A DNA stretch of 39,394 nt from Chitinophaga pinensis (lineage in GTDB: Bacteria; Bacteroidota; Bacteroidia; UKL13-3): NCBI GenBank assembly GCA_945873755.1, contig CAMCEM010000010.1:1-39394 (forward strand). The letters run 5' to 3'. Position numbers and translations under genes: made by a program. Each line of letters begins with the position of its first letter. Within the stretch, counting starts at the first letter, position 1. A model generated the notes under the pieces. It was not told the DNA's origin. It did not search any database and was given only the letters and a program-made list of their open reading frames with translations. Positions 16,655 through 24,583 of this stretch are shown one piece after another.

Positions 16655-16830
16655 TTAACTTTTAGTAATAACTAAAAACCTTTCATTGTTAATTTTAAGC
16701 GAACCGTAATTAAAATAATCGTAGCCAAATGGCGAGCTTTTGCTGAAAAGCATACACATCATCAGTTGTAAAATTTCAGCTCTTGTTTGAGCGAATCTGC
16801 ACCAGCAAAAAATATTGAATTTCAACAAAA
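16655..16830 (-). pseudogene. Possible gene remnant (C-terminal fragment)
   Basis: Read on the minus strand, a frame without start runs about 55 codons to a TAA at 16655-16657. It ends FGYDYFNYGSLKINNERFLV and a few residues more, and contains FAQTRAEILQLMMCM. Composition is richer in G and C than the flanks. No family is recognised and no start codon or promoter is seen. It could be the 3' remnant of a lost gene or an interspersed repeat that happens to be open. Confidence 0.3.
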
Positions 16831-16884
16831 AAAATCAAAGAAGTTTGAAACCTGATAGTTTTTTACATTAAATTATATAGTGTA

Positions 16885-17505
16885 TTAGTATTCGTACATT
16901 CCCAAAACATCCAATATATTATTCAACTCATCAAAATCTTTTAAGCCTGTTTTTTCTTCATTGCCACCTATAATATTTAAGGCATAAGGTTGGTAAGTAG
17001 CTAATGTTTCTTTTATGTTTTCGGGTGCTGTATCAAAACCCCAAAATATTTTATAATTAGCACAAATAGTTTTTAACTGTGCTTCATTTATATTATTTTT
17101 TTCAAAACTATTGTATAAATGAAAAGCATCTACTTTATCAGAATAATTATTTAAAATTATATTTAAAGCATTAAAATCAAATAAGCTGGTATCAATTTTT
17201 TTGACTATGGGTTTATCAAGTTCTGCAAGTTCTGAAGGAAATAAATCGTTTTTAATTTCAACAACATCAATGTTCAACATTTCACAAATGTCATTTACTT
17301 CTTTTATAGTTTGATTGCCAAATTCTGCAACAATAAAACAACCAGAAGTCCAATCAATTAATTCTTTGGCTTTTACAGGAGGTATATAATTAAAACTTTT
17401 AACATCAAAACAAAAACCCATATAATCAATGCCAGCAGCGGCTGCAAAACGTGCATCGCTTAAATTGGTAATATTCCCTAACTTTATTTTAACCTTTTGG
17501 TCCAT
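16885..17505 (-). CDS. Degenerate TrpF-like (phosphoribosylanthranilate isomerase) protein
   Basis: I use Met 17505 (MDQKVKIKLGNITNLSDARFAAAAGIDYMGFCF); the longer reading from 17559 overlaps the previous gene. The N-terminus aligns with TrpF, but the usual KICG start is replaced by KIKLG, so the catalytic Cys is missing. The catalytic Asp and following GGTG loop are also not evident: the segment reads AFHLYNSFEKNNINEAQ. The phosphate-binding end reads NIIGGNEEKTGLKDFDELN. The fold is probably a TIM barrel but isomerase activity is doubtful. It is last in the run with DUF2480 (11-bp gap) and pyk, not in a trp operon. Confidence 0.7.
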   Translation of the reverse strand: MDQKVKIKLGNITNLSDARFAAAAGIDYMGFCFDVKSFNYIPPVKAKELIDWTSGCFIVAEFGNQTIKEVNDICEMLNIDVVEIKNDLFPSELAELDKPIVKKIDTSLFDFNALNIILNNYSDKVDAFHLYNSFEKNNINEAQLKTICANYKIFWGFDTAPENIKETLATYQPYALNIIGGNEEKTGLKDFDELNNILDVLGMYEY

Positions 17506-17515
17506 TAAATTTTCA

Positions 17516-18034
17516 TTATTTTTTTTTGTAAATAGGTACATTGCTGCATGCTTCGCCATACATTAAGCTTTTTACAACAGGCAACAGTTTATTACTCATT
17601 TTCATGTAAGCAGCTACAGGTAATTCGTTGTGACTACAACCTTTTAAAATTATACGCTTATCTACAAAATCAGAAATGTTTATTTGGTTTATTGCTTTGT
17701 TATACAATTCAATTTCTAATTGTTCTAAATTACCAAAAACATATTTGTTTGCATAAGGTTGCACTGCACTTGCCAAAAGCATAAATGCCCAAGTTGGAAT
17801 TATAGCATCGGAACTACAATAAAAAGCTATATTTTGATTTTGGTATTGAGTCCAATCGTGGTTTTTAACAAAATCTCTAAAATCTTTTTCTTTTAAAATT
17901 ATTTCCCTAAAAAGCCAATCTTTAATATCGAATAATACCCTTTTTCCTGGGTGACGAAATGTTTCTAAATCAATAGTTATTAAACCACTATTTGCAACTT
18001 TATTTTCTATTAAATTTACTTCTGCTAAATCCAT
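17516..18034 (-). CDS. DUF2480 family protein
   Basis: The 172-residue product matches the Bacteroidota-specific DUF2480 family: an N-terminal stretch with LITIDLETFRHPGKRVLFDIKDWLF, the segment AFYCSSDAIIPTWAFMLLAS, KGCSHNELPVAAYMKM, and the conserved end SLMYGEACSNVPIYKKK. The conserved Cys and His residues (CSS, CSH, ACS) may bind metal. No signal peptide is seen, so it is likely cytoplasmic. Function is unknown. It lies 6 bp after the lipoprotein gene and 11 bp before the TrpF-like gene on the same strand. Confidence 0.9.
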   Translation of the reverse strand: MDLAEVNLIENKVANSGLITIDLETFRHPGKRVLFDIKDWLFREIILKEKDFRDFVKNHDWTQYQNQNIAFYCSSDAIIPTWAFMLLASAVQPYANKYVFGNLEQLEIELYNKAINQINISDFVDKRIILKGCSHNELPVAAYMKMSNKLLPVVKSLMYGEACSNVPIYKKK

Positions 18035-18040
18035 AAATTA

Positions 18041-18427
18041 TTATTGTCTTACAATCATGGTTCTAGTAATGGTTTTTTGCCCTAGTACTTGAACCACATT
18101 GGTATCGCTTTTTGTTCCACTTTGTGCTCGTAAATAATAATTACCTTGTAAAATGTAACCAAAATCGGCTTCACCTCCAAAACTAGTTATGGAGTTTAAA
18201 TAAAAATTTCTTTTTAAATCTTCGTAAGTTGGATATAGGAAAACTTGAGCTCCATTAATTACATTATTTCCATTTGTACCATCTAACACTATAACTTTTA
18301 ATCTACCGCTAAATTGAGAACTATCGTTAGTAATAATAGTTTGGTTTGGATTTGCTGTTGTTTCCGATTTTGTGCATGATGAAACTATAATAACAAGCAA
18401 CATCAATGAAAAGATTAATTTATTCAT
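18041..18427 (-). CDS. Small putative lipoprotein
   Basis: The 128-residue product starts MNKLIFSLMLLVIIVSSCTKSE, a lipobox with Cys18 as the lipidation site. The mature part resembles a small carboxypeptidase-regulatory-like beta-sandwich (SGRLKVIVLDGTNGNNVINGAQVFLYPTYEDL...GEADFGYILQGNYYLRAQSG). Such domains are common in surface lipoproteins. It lies 8 bp after pyk and 6 bp before the DUF2480 gene on the minus strand, so it may be cotranscribed. Function is not known. Confidence 0.75.
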   Translation of the reverse strand: MNKLIFSLMLLVIIVSSCTKSETTANPNQTIITNDSSQFSGRLKVIVLDGTNGNNVINGAQVFLYPTYEDLKRNFYLNSITSFGGEADFGYILQGNYYLRAQSGTKSDTNVVQVLGQKTITRTMIVRQ

Positions 18428-18435
18428 AATAGTAT

Positions 18436-19872
18436 TTATTTAATTTCTGATATTTTAATGGTATTCACTCTATGTCTTTCTATAATTGGCATACTTGCAG
18501 TATTAATTACAATTTGTCCTGGCTTTACAAAGCCACCTTTTTGTAATTTATTGTTTACATCTAGCATCGAATCATCAGTACTTTCAAATTCGCGATATAA
18601 AAATCCTCTTACACCCCAAACCAAACTCAATGTATTAACCAAGCGTGGGTTGGTTGTAAAAATAAAAATACTTGCTTTAGGTCGAAAAGATGAAATTTTA
18701 TACGCAGAATAACCTGAAAAAGTCATGCCAACAATTGCACTTGCTTTTAAATGATCGCTCACCCTAACGGCTGTAAAACATATTTCGTCCGATAAAAAAG
18801 TTTCACTTTCGGGTTTAGGTCTATTGTCTTTAAAATAAGGGGCATTTGTTCCAGTTTCTACTTCCATAATTGTTCTACGCATGTAACTGATTGCATTTAC
18901 AGGATAAGCACCAACAGAAGTTTCGGCACTTAACATCACAGCGTCAGCTCCATCCATTACTGCATTTGCAATATCGTTTAATTCAGCACGAGTAGGAACA
19001 GGACTAACTATCATGCTTTCCATCATTTGCGTAGCAATAATTACTGGCTTGCTGGCTTCAATACATTTTTTAACAATTTGTTTTTGAATAACTGGTACTT
19101 TTTCCATTGGCAATTCTACTCCCAAATCTCCTCGAGCAACCATTACTCCGTCTGATGCTGCAATAATTTTATCAATATTTGTTACAGCTTCAGGTTTTTC
19201 TATTTTAGAAATTACACGTGGTTTCCAATCGTTTAATTCAATAATGTTTTTAATAAAAATTACATCATTTTCCGATCGTACAAACGAAAGTGCAACCCAT
19301 TCTACTTTGTTTTCTATTCCAAACTTCAAATCATCCAAATCTTTTTGAGTCATGCTTGGAATACTCATTTTAGTATTTGGAAGATTAAACCCTTTTTTGT
19401 TAGAAAGCCATCCACCAAAAATAACCTCCGCTTTTACCAAGTTTTTCTTATTGGTTTCAATCACTTTTAATTCTAATTTTCCATCATCTAACAATATTCT
19501 TTCACCTGGATTTACATCTTTAGGTAAGTTTTCAAAATTTATGAAAATTCTATTACTTGTTCCAATGCATTTTTCGGTAGTTACTTCAATTATTTCCCCT
19601 TTTATAAGTTCAACTTTACCGTTTTCCATTTCACCTACACGCAACTTTGGTCCTTGTAAATCAAGCAACATGCACACATTGGTTTTTAAATCTTCGTTTG
19701 CTTGCCTAATATTATTAATTACTTGTTGATGATCTTCGTATGTACCATGCGAAAAGTTTAAACGGCATACGTCTACCCCTTCGTTTATTATTGCTTTTAA
19801 GTTTTCTAAACTGCTTGTAGCAGGTCCAATTGTAGCAACTATTTTTGTTCTATTAAAAAGTTCTTTGTTCAT
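18436..19872 (-). CDS. pyk: Pyruvate kinase
   Basis: The 478-residue product is a standard pyruvate kinase. The N-terminus reads NRTKIVATIGPATSS, then RLNFSHGTYEDH and LLDLQGPKLRVG. Near the middle are SKIEKPEAVTNIDKI (active-site Lys), VARGDLGVELP and KPVIIATQMMESMI, and then PTRAELNDIANAVMDGADAVMLSAET. It converts phosphoenolpyruvate and ADP to pyruvate and ATP, the last step of glycolysis. The C-terminal domain is complete. It follows the IPExxxVDY gene by 17 bp and precedes the lipoprotein gene by 8 bp. Confidence 0.97.
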   Translation of the reverse strand: MNKELFNRTKIVATIGPATSSLENLKAIINEGVDVCRLNFSHGTYEDHQQVINNIRQANEDLKTNVCMLLDLQGPKLRVGEMENGKVELIKGEIIEVTTEKCIGTSNRIFINFENLPKDVNPGERILLDDGKLELKVIETNKKNLVKAEVIFGGWLSNKKGFNLPNTKMSIPSMTQKDLDDLKFGIENKVEWVALSFVRSENDVIFIKNIIELNDWKPRVISKIEKPEAVTNIDKIIAASDGVMVARGDLGVELPMEKVPVIQKQIVKKCIEASKPVIIATQMMESMIVSPVPTRAELNDIANAVMDGADAVMLSAETSVGAYPVNAISYMRRTIMEVETGTNAPYFKDNRPKPESETFLSDEICFTAVRVSDHLKASAIVGMTFSGYSAYKISSFRPKASIFIFTTNPRLVNTLSLVWGVRGFLYREFESTDDSMLDVNNKLQKGGFVKPGQIVINTASMPIIERHRVNTIKISEIK

Positions 19873-19889
19873 TTATTATATTTAATTAA

Positions 19890-20309
19890 TTATAAAATTA
19901 AATTTACCTTTTGTTTTAACCTACTTTGATCTATTAAGCTTATATGCTGAATTTCCTTAATTGCTTTAACCTTATTTAAAAAATTCTTCTTGTCAAAAAA
20001 GGTTAAACCACCTTCAATTAAAATAAAATATTGAATAGTACGCAATTCTGAAAATAAATTTATTCCATCATCTGAGTTTGAAAAAAAAGTATACTTCAAA
20101 TGGTTTAGCTCATCGTTAAAAACAAATTTATTAAAATAAAAGCTTTCGTTAGTAGATTGGTTGAACCACTCAATGCTATTTTCTCTGTGCAAATCTAAAT
20201 CGAAAGCTTTATTTAAAAGCCAAGCAAGTCTAGCAATTTTTTCAAAGCTTAGAATGCCATAAAAAAACGTTTCGTCCTCATTGTCAATATCTAATGTAAA
20301 TTTTTTCAA
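19890..20309 (-). CDS. IPExxxVDY family protein
   Basis: The 139-residue product fits the Bacteroidota IPExxxVDY family. It has a hydrophobic ARLAWLLNKAFDLDLHRE segment near residues 27-45, an acidic and aromatic middle, and a C-terminal part where IKEIQHISLIDQSRLKQK occupies the place of the family motif. The IPE and VDY residues themselves are diverged (IQHISLID). This family is commonly encoded next to pyruvate kinase, as it is here. Function is unknown. No signal peptide is seen. Confidence 0.75.
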   Translation of the reverse strand: MKKFTLDIDNEDETFFYGILSFEKIARLAWLLNKAFDLDLHRENSIEWFNQSTNESFYFNKFVFNDELNHLKYTFFSNSDDGINLFSELRTIQYFILIEGGLTFFDKKNFLNKVKAIKEIQHISLIDQSRLKQKVNLIL

Positions 20310-20376
20310 GCAAAAACAGTGCTAATATACAATTAGAAAATGAAGTAAATGTTATTTATTTGAAAACAAGCACAAT

Positions 20377-21492
20377 TTAATTTATAGCAGTATGCAAATT
20401 AGGCAATTTACCAAGCTCTTTTAAATAAGAAATATGAGAATTGATTGCTGAAAAAAAGGTTTTATTTTCTAAATATTTAACTCCATATTCTTTGGCTGTT
20501 TGCTTTACAATTTTTGAAATAGCTGGATAATGAACATGAGAAATTTTTTGAAACAAATGATGTTCAATTTGATAATTTAAACCTCCCACATACCATGACA
20601 ATATTTTATTATTTGGTGAAAAGTTAACAGTTGTATTTAATTGATGAATTGCCCAATCGTTTTCTATTATACCTTCAGCACTTGGCATTGGATGGTCAGT
20701 ATGTTCCACTGTATGTGCCAATTGAAAAACAGTGGTTAAAATTATTCCTGCAAAAAAGTGCATTAACAAAAAACCCAATAACACATGTACAAATGGAATA
20801 TGAAATAAAAACATTGGCATAAAAAGAATTAGAGTAAAATAAAATATTTTAACACCAATTATTTTTGATAAAATAAACACATTTTGTTTTTTAGAAGCCT
20901 TGTTCACTCCATTTTTAGTAAACTGATAAAACTGAATAAAATCTTTTGCAACAGCCCAATAAAATGTAAGTAAGCCATAAAAAAAGAAAGCATATAACCA
21001 TTGAAAACGATGAAAACTTTTCAATTTAGTATGAGGCGAAAACTTTAAAACTAATCTATCTGAAATATCATCATCGAGGTGGGTAATATTGGTATAAGTA
21101 TGGTGCAAAATATTGTGTTGCAGTTTCCAATTAAAAACTGAACCTCCAACCAAATTTAATGTATGACCAACTAAATAATTTATTTTTTTATTTGATGAAT
21201 ATGCACCATGGTTAGCATCGTGCATTACACTCATTCCAATACCTGCAAGGCTAATGCCCATTATGCTCCAAAGTACCAAGCTAATTCCTAAATTAGGAGC
21301 ATATGAAAGTAATAATGCAAATGGTAAATAATATGCAAATAATAAAATAAAAGTTTTTAAAACCATTGCCGTATTTGCATGTTTCGAAATATTATTTTCT
21401 ACAAAATATTGATCAACACGTTTTTTTAAAATGGAGTAAAATTGTGTTTTATTTTTATCTATAAATTTAACTTGCTCTTTAAATTGTGACAT
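20377..21492 (-). CDS. Membrane fatty-acid desaturase (acyl-lipid/acyl-CoA type)
   Basis: The 371-residue product has the three histidine boxes of integral-membrane desaturases: HDANHGAYS near residue 91, HNILHHTYTN near 125, and QIEHHLFQKISHVHYPAI near 310. The Gln in the third box is typical of front-end (delta-5/6-like) desaturases. Four or more hydrophobic segments flank the boxes. It would introduce a double bond in acyl chains using O2 and a di-iron centre at the inner membrane. No cytochrome b5 domain is fused, so an external electron donor is needed. It stands alone on the minus strand. Confidence 0.9.
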   Translation of the reverse strand: MSQFKEQVKFIDKNKTQFYSILKKRVDQYFVENNISKHANTAMVLKTFILLFAYYLPFALLLSYAPNLGISLVLWSIMGISLAGIGMSVMHDANHGAYSSNKKINYLVGHTLNLVGGSVFNWKLQHNILHHTYTNITHLDDDISDRLVLKFSPHTKLKSFHRFQWLYAFFFYGLLTFYWAVAKDFIQFYQFTKNGVNKASKKQNVFILSKIIGVKIFYFTLILFMPMFLFHIPFVHVLLGFLLMHFFAGIILTTVFQLAHTVEHTDHPMPSAEGIIENDWAIHQLNTTVNFSPNNKILSWYVGGLNYQIEHHLFQKISHVHYPAISKIVKQTAKEYGVKYLENKTFFSAINSHISYLKELGKLPNLHTAIN

Positions 21493-21651
21493 AATACAAA
21501 TAAAAGTACTTTACGTTGATTTACAACGAATAATTACAGATACAAAATATAATATATATTAATTAAAAAAAGTAGAATTTTTAAAACTTTTAAAGCTAAA
21601 TATAATTATACATTTATAAATTTTAATGATAACATTGCATTTCAAATTTTT

Positions 21652-22128
21652 ATGCAAACAGCCTCAATTTCAGAAATAAAAAAAGAGTTACAAACACTGC
21701 ATGCTGTACAATTAGTAGAGCTTTGCATTAAAATTGCTAAATATAAAAAAGACAATAAGGAATTTTTAAATTACTTGCTTTTTCAAACCCATAACGAAAC
21801 GCAATTTATTGAAAATATAAAACTTGAAATGACAGCATTGTTTGGAGATATAAACAGAACCAACTTGTATTTTGCAAAAAAAACCATTCGAAAAATATTA
21901 CGCTTAGCCAATAAAAACGCAAAATATTCGGGGATTGTTACTACCAATATTGAGCTTTTAATGCATTTTTGCAAAGAATTAAATAATACAGGCCTTGATT
22001 TTAAAAAAAGTACTGTTTTAAACAATCTATACAATGCGCAAATTAAAAAAATAAAAGAATCGCTGAGTTCTTTGCACGAGGACATTCAATACGATTACCA
22101 AAAAGATTTAGAAATATTAACACAATAA
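21652..22128 (+). CDS. Hypothetical cytoplasmic protein upstream of miaE
   Basis: The 158-residue product is helical, with many Lys, Glu, Leu and Asn and no signal peptide or membrane segment. Phrases such as LVELCIKIAKYKKDNKEFLNYLLF and FAKKTIRKILRLANKNAKYSGI look like packed amphipathic helices. I do not recognise the family. It ends 4 bp before miaE on the same strand, so cotranscription is likely. It may be functionally linked, but this rests on spacing alone. Confidence 0.8.
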   Translation: MQTASISEIKKELQTLHAVQLVELCIKIAKYKKDNKEFLNYLLFQTHNETQFIENIKLEMTALFGDINRTNLYFAKKTIRKILRLANKNAKYSGIVTTNIELLMHFCKELNNTGLDFKKSTVLNNLYNAQIKKIKESLSSLHEDIQYDYQKDLEILTQ

Positions 22129-22132
22129 AATA

Positions 22133-22714
22133 ATGCTAGGACTAAAACTACCAACCGACCCGCGTTGGGTAAATATAGTAGAAAAAAATTTAGAAGAAAT
22201 ACTTACCGACCATGCTTGGTGCGAGCAAAAAGCAGCTAGTAACGCCATAACCATTATAACCTACAACCCAGAATTAACTGATTTGGTTGAAGATTTATTG
22301 GAATTGGTTAAAGAGGAATTATCGCATTTTGAACAGGTTTTTAATATTATAAAAGAACGCGGTTACACTTTAGGCAGGGAGCGAAAAGACAGTTATGTAA
22401 ATGAATTGTACCAATTTATGCAAAAAGGAGGCAGTCGCAATGCAAGCTTTGTAGATAGAATGCTATTTTCAGCCATGATAGAGGCCAGGAGTTGCGAGCG
22501 TTTTAAAGTTCTTTCCGAAAACATTGAAGATGTAGAATTAGCAAAATTTTATTACGATTTAATGGCAAGTGAAGCCAGTCATTACACCACATTTATAAGT
22601 TATGCAAGAAAGTATGGAACCGATGTGGATGTAGACAAACGCTGGAAAGAATGGCTGGAACATGAAGCAAAAGTTATTGCCAATTATGGCAAACAAGAAA
22701 CCATACATGGGTAG
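22133..22714 (+). CDS. miaE: tRNA-(2-methylthio-N6-isopentenyl)adenosine-37 hydroxylase
   Basis: The 193-residue product is a ferritin-like di-iron protein with the MiaE pattern: HAWCEQKAASNAITIITYNP, LVKEELSHFEQVFNIIKERGY, IEARSCERFKVLSENI and MASEASHYTTFISYAR. The paired Glu and ExxH residues would hold two irons. MiaE hydroxylates the isopentenyl group of ms2i6A at position 37 of tRNAs reading UNN codons, in the cytoplasm, with O2. It depends on MiaA and MiaB, which are not in this window. The 3' side is directly followed by heptanucleotide repeats. Confidence 0.92.
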   Translation: MLGLKLPTDPRWVNIVEKNLEEILTDHAWCEQKAASNAITIITYNPELTDLVEDLLELVKEELSHFEQVFNIIKERGYTLGRERKDSYVNELYQFMQKGGSRNASFVDRMLFSAMIEARSCERFKVLSENIEDVELAKFYYDLMASEASHYTTFISYARKYGTDVDVDKRWKEWLEHEAKVIANYGKQETIHG

Positions 22715-22925
22715 GATTGGGTTGTTGATTTAGAGATTTGTTGATTTAGAGATTTAGAGAATTGCTTATTGTCTATTGCTTATTGCCTATTGCTCATTGC
22801 TTATTGCTTATTGCCTATTGCTCATTGCCTATTGCTCGTTGCCTATTGCCTATTCCTCATTGCTTATTGCTCATTGCCCATTGCTCATTGCCCATTGCTC
22901 ATTGCCTATTGCTCATTTCCCAACT
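22715..22925. repeat. Heptanucleotide tandem array (TTGCYYA), about 23 units
   Basis: From about 22761 to 22920 the sequence is built of 7-bp units such as TTGCTTA, TTGCCTA, TTGCTCA and TTGCCCA in imperfect alternation. A shorter array of GATTTAGA 8-mers precedes it (22727-22758). The long open frames across it (Leu/Ile/Ala/Cys-rich) come from the repeat itself and are not genes. Units of the opposite orientation recur at 29737-29790. Confidence 0.85.
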
Positions 22926-22945
22926 CCCATTTCCCATTCCTAAAT

Positions 22946-23908
22946 CTATTTCATACTTTTCAACAACTTCTTCGCTTCTTTTTCTTTCTTTCCTTTATAT
23001 TTAATTAACGCTTCTAACAATATTTTAGCTTCTGAAAATTTTTGAGTTTTAACAAAATTTTGTGCTTTTAAAAACTGGGCCTCTTCATTAAAATTATTAA
23101 TATTATTTAAATAAAATAAGCTACTGTCGAATTGGCTTTTATTAAATAATTTTTCTGCTGTTTCAAAATTAATGGTATCTTGTTTTTGATTTAAATAAAA
23201 ATCAATATTATTATTTTGCATTTGGTTGCTATATGCTTGTGGAATGCTGGCAGCTTTGGCTTTTGAAGCACTTTTAATAACTACTTCATCTTTTCTAACA
23301 GGTGTTGGGTCATCAGCCTCAAATAACTTCTTTTCATCTAATGCTTTTATGCTTTCTGTTTGAACTGCCTCTCCCATCGATTCTTTTGAAACATCATCTT
23401 GTAAAATTTGAGGAGCAGTTAAATTATTTTCATTTTCTTGATCAATTATTACCTCTTTTATTGCTTTGGGGTTATAGTTATCGGTTAGTACTTTATCTTG
23501 TTTATTTTCTTTATGTATTAAAAAAGCAGTAGTATCTAACTGTTCAAAAACTGCAGGTGGAATGGCTTCATTTTTTGTTTTATTTTCTGCAAATTCGTTA
23601 TTTAAATTTTGTGTATTGTACCACACCAAACCAAAACTTACCAATAAAATAGCTGCTGCACTCCAATACCAAATCAATGGTTTAATTTTATTTTTTTGTT
23701 TAATTATTTCATCCACTGCTTTATTAACTTTATTAACCTTATCAATCAATAAACCTTTATCCAACATGGCATCAATTCCTTCTTTCACATCGGCACATAG
23801 TTCGCATGTTTTTACATGTTTTTTCATGTAAACTAAGTTGACTTCGCTAATGGTATTATTAGCATAAGCTTCCCAAATATTATTTTCTATGCACTTTGTT
23901 GTATCCAT
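22946..23908 (-). CDS. Anti-sigma factor with zinc-finger N-terminus
   Basis: The 320-residue product starts with a ZAS-type zinc site (H31-x3-C35-x2-C38 in HVKTCELC) in a cytoplasmic helical domain. One membrane segment (PLIWYWSAAAILLVSFGLVWYN, about residues 78-99) follows. The long periplasmic part is Lys/Asp/Asn-rich and ends with a TPR-like stretch (EKLFNKSQFDSSLFYLNNINNFNEEAQFLKAQNFVKTQKFSEAKILLEALIKY). Its start overlaps the end of the ECF sigma gene by 22 bp, as usual for a sigma/anti-sigma pair. The signal sensed is unknown. Confidence 0.85.
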   Translation of the reverse strand: MDTTKCIENNIWEAYANNTISEVNLVYMKKHVKTCELCADVKEGIDAMLDKGLLIDKVNKVNKAVDEIIKQKNKIKPLIWYWSAAAILLVSFGLVWYNTQNLNNEFAENKTKNEAIPPAVFEQLDTTAFLIHKENKQDKVLTDNYNPKAIKEVIIDQENENNLTAPQILQDDVSKESMGEAVQTESIKALDEKKLFEADDPTPVRKDEVVIKSASKAKAASIPQAYSNQMQNNNIDFYLNQKQDTINFETAEKLFNKSQFDSSLFYLNNINNFNEEAQFLKAQNFVKTQKFSEAKILLEALIKYKGKKEKEAKKLLKSMK

Positions 23909-24507
23909 AAAAATAGGGCTAATCCAATGGTTATTCCTTTTTCTTCTAATATTATTTTTAAATTTCGTTTGCCATTTTGAATATAACTTTTCACTTCATT
24001 TTCGGTGTAACCAGTTTGATTAGCAATTTCAATATAACTTTTATTTTTAAGGTAAAATAGTTCAATGCATTCGCGTTGTTTGTCTTTTAAATTAAGTATT
24101 GCATTTTCAACAGCTACTAATTTTTCTTCTTTTTCTGCCTTGTCATCATCCTGATTCAAAATTGCACCCAATTGCATAAAAATATTTTCATTTTCCTCCT
24201 CACCTTGGTTAATACTTACCAATTTGTTAGGTTTACGCAATAAAATAAAACAATGGTTTTTACAAACTGTATATAACCAACTTTTAAAATTTGTAATTTG
24301 ATGCTTTTGTAAATCGGTAAAAAGTTTTTCGAAAATATTCATCGCAGCATCGTGGGCTGCATCTTCATTTTTAAGGTATTTATTGCAAACTGCAAAACAC
24401 ATAAGCGAATGGCGTTTAAATAATTCGCCAAGCACCAAATTGTTTTTGGTATTTTGGTATTCTAATACCAAATCTTCATCGCTCTTTATGTGTAAAGTGT
24501 TGTTCAA
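23887..24507 (-). CDS. ECF-type RNA polymerase sigma factor
   Basis: The 206-residue product has region 2 (LVLGELFKRHSLMCFAVCNKYLKNEDAAHDAAMNIFEKLF...FKSWLYTVCKNHCFILLRKP) and region 4 (LKDKQRECIELFYLKNKSYIEIANQTGYTENEVKSYIQNGKRNLKIIL). Between them is an acidic insert of about 30 residues. The C-terminal tail is hydrophobic (GITIGLALFLWIQQSA), an extension often seen in Bacteroidota ECF factors next to membrane anti-sigmas. It would direct RNA polymerase to a small regulon that includes its own operon. Overlap with the anti-sigma gene indicates translational coupling. Confidence 0.9.
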   Translation of the reverse strand: MNNTLHIKSDEDLVLEYQNTKNNLVLGELFKRHSLMCFAVCNKYLKNEDAAHDAAMNIFEKLFTDLQKHQITNFKSWLYTVCKNHCFILLRKPNKLVSINQGEEENENIFMQLGAILNQDDDKAEKEEKLVAVENAILNLKDKQRECIELFYLKNKSYIEIANQTGYTENEVKSYIQNGKRNLKIILEEKGITIGLALFLWIQQSA

Positions 24508-24583
24508 AAAAACAAATATGAATTTTTTTATGGAATTTATTTATTAAATGTTTCTAAGAGTTAAATCAAATTAAATTTTACAT

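Noticed and set aside
22762-23008. Two overlapping open frames rich in Leu, Ile, Ala and Cys
   Set aside because: They read through the TTGCYYA heptamer array and into the antisense of the anti-sigma gene. Low-complexity translation of a repeat; no start context.
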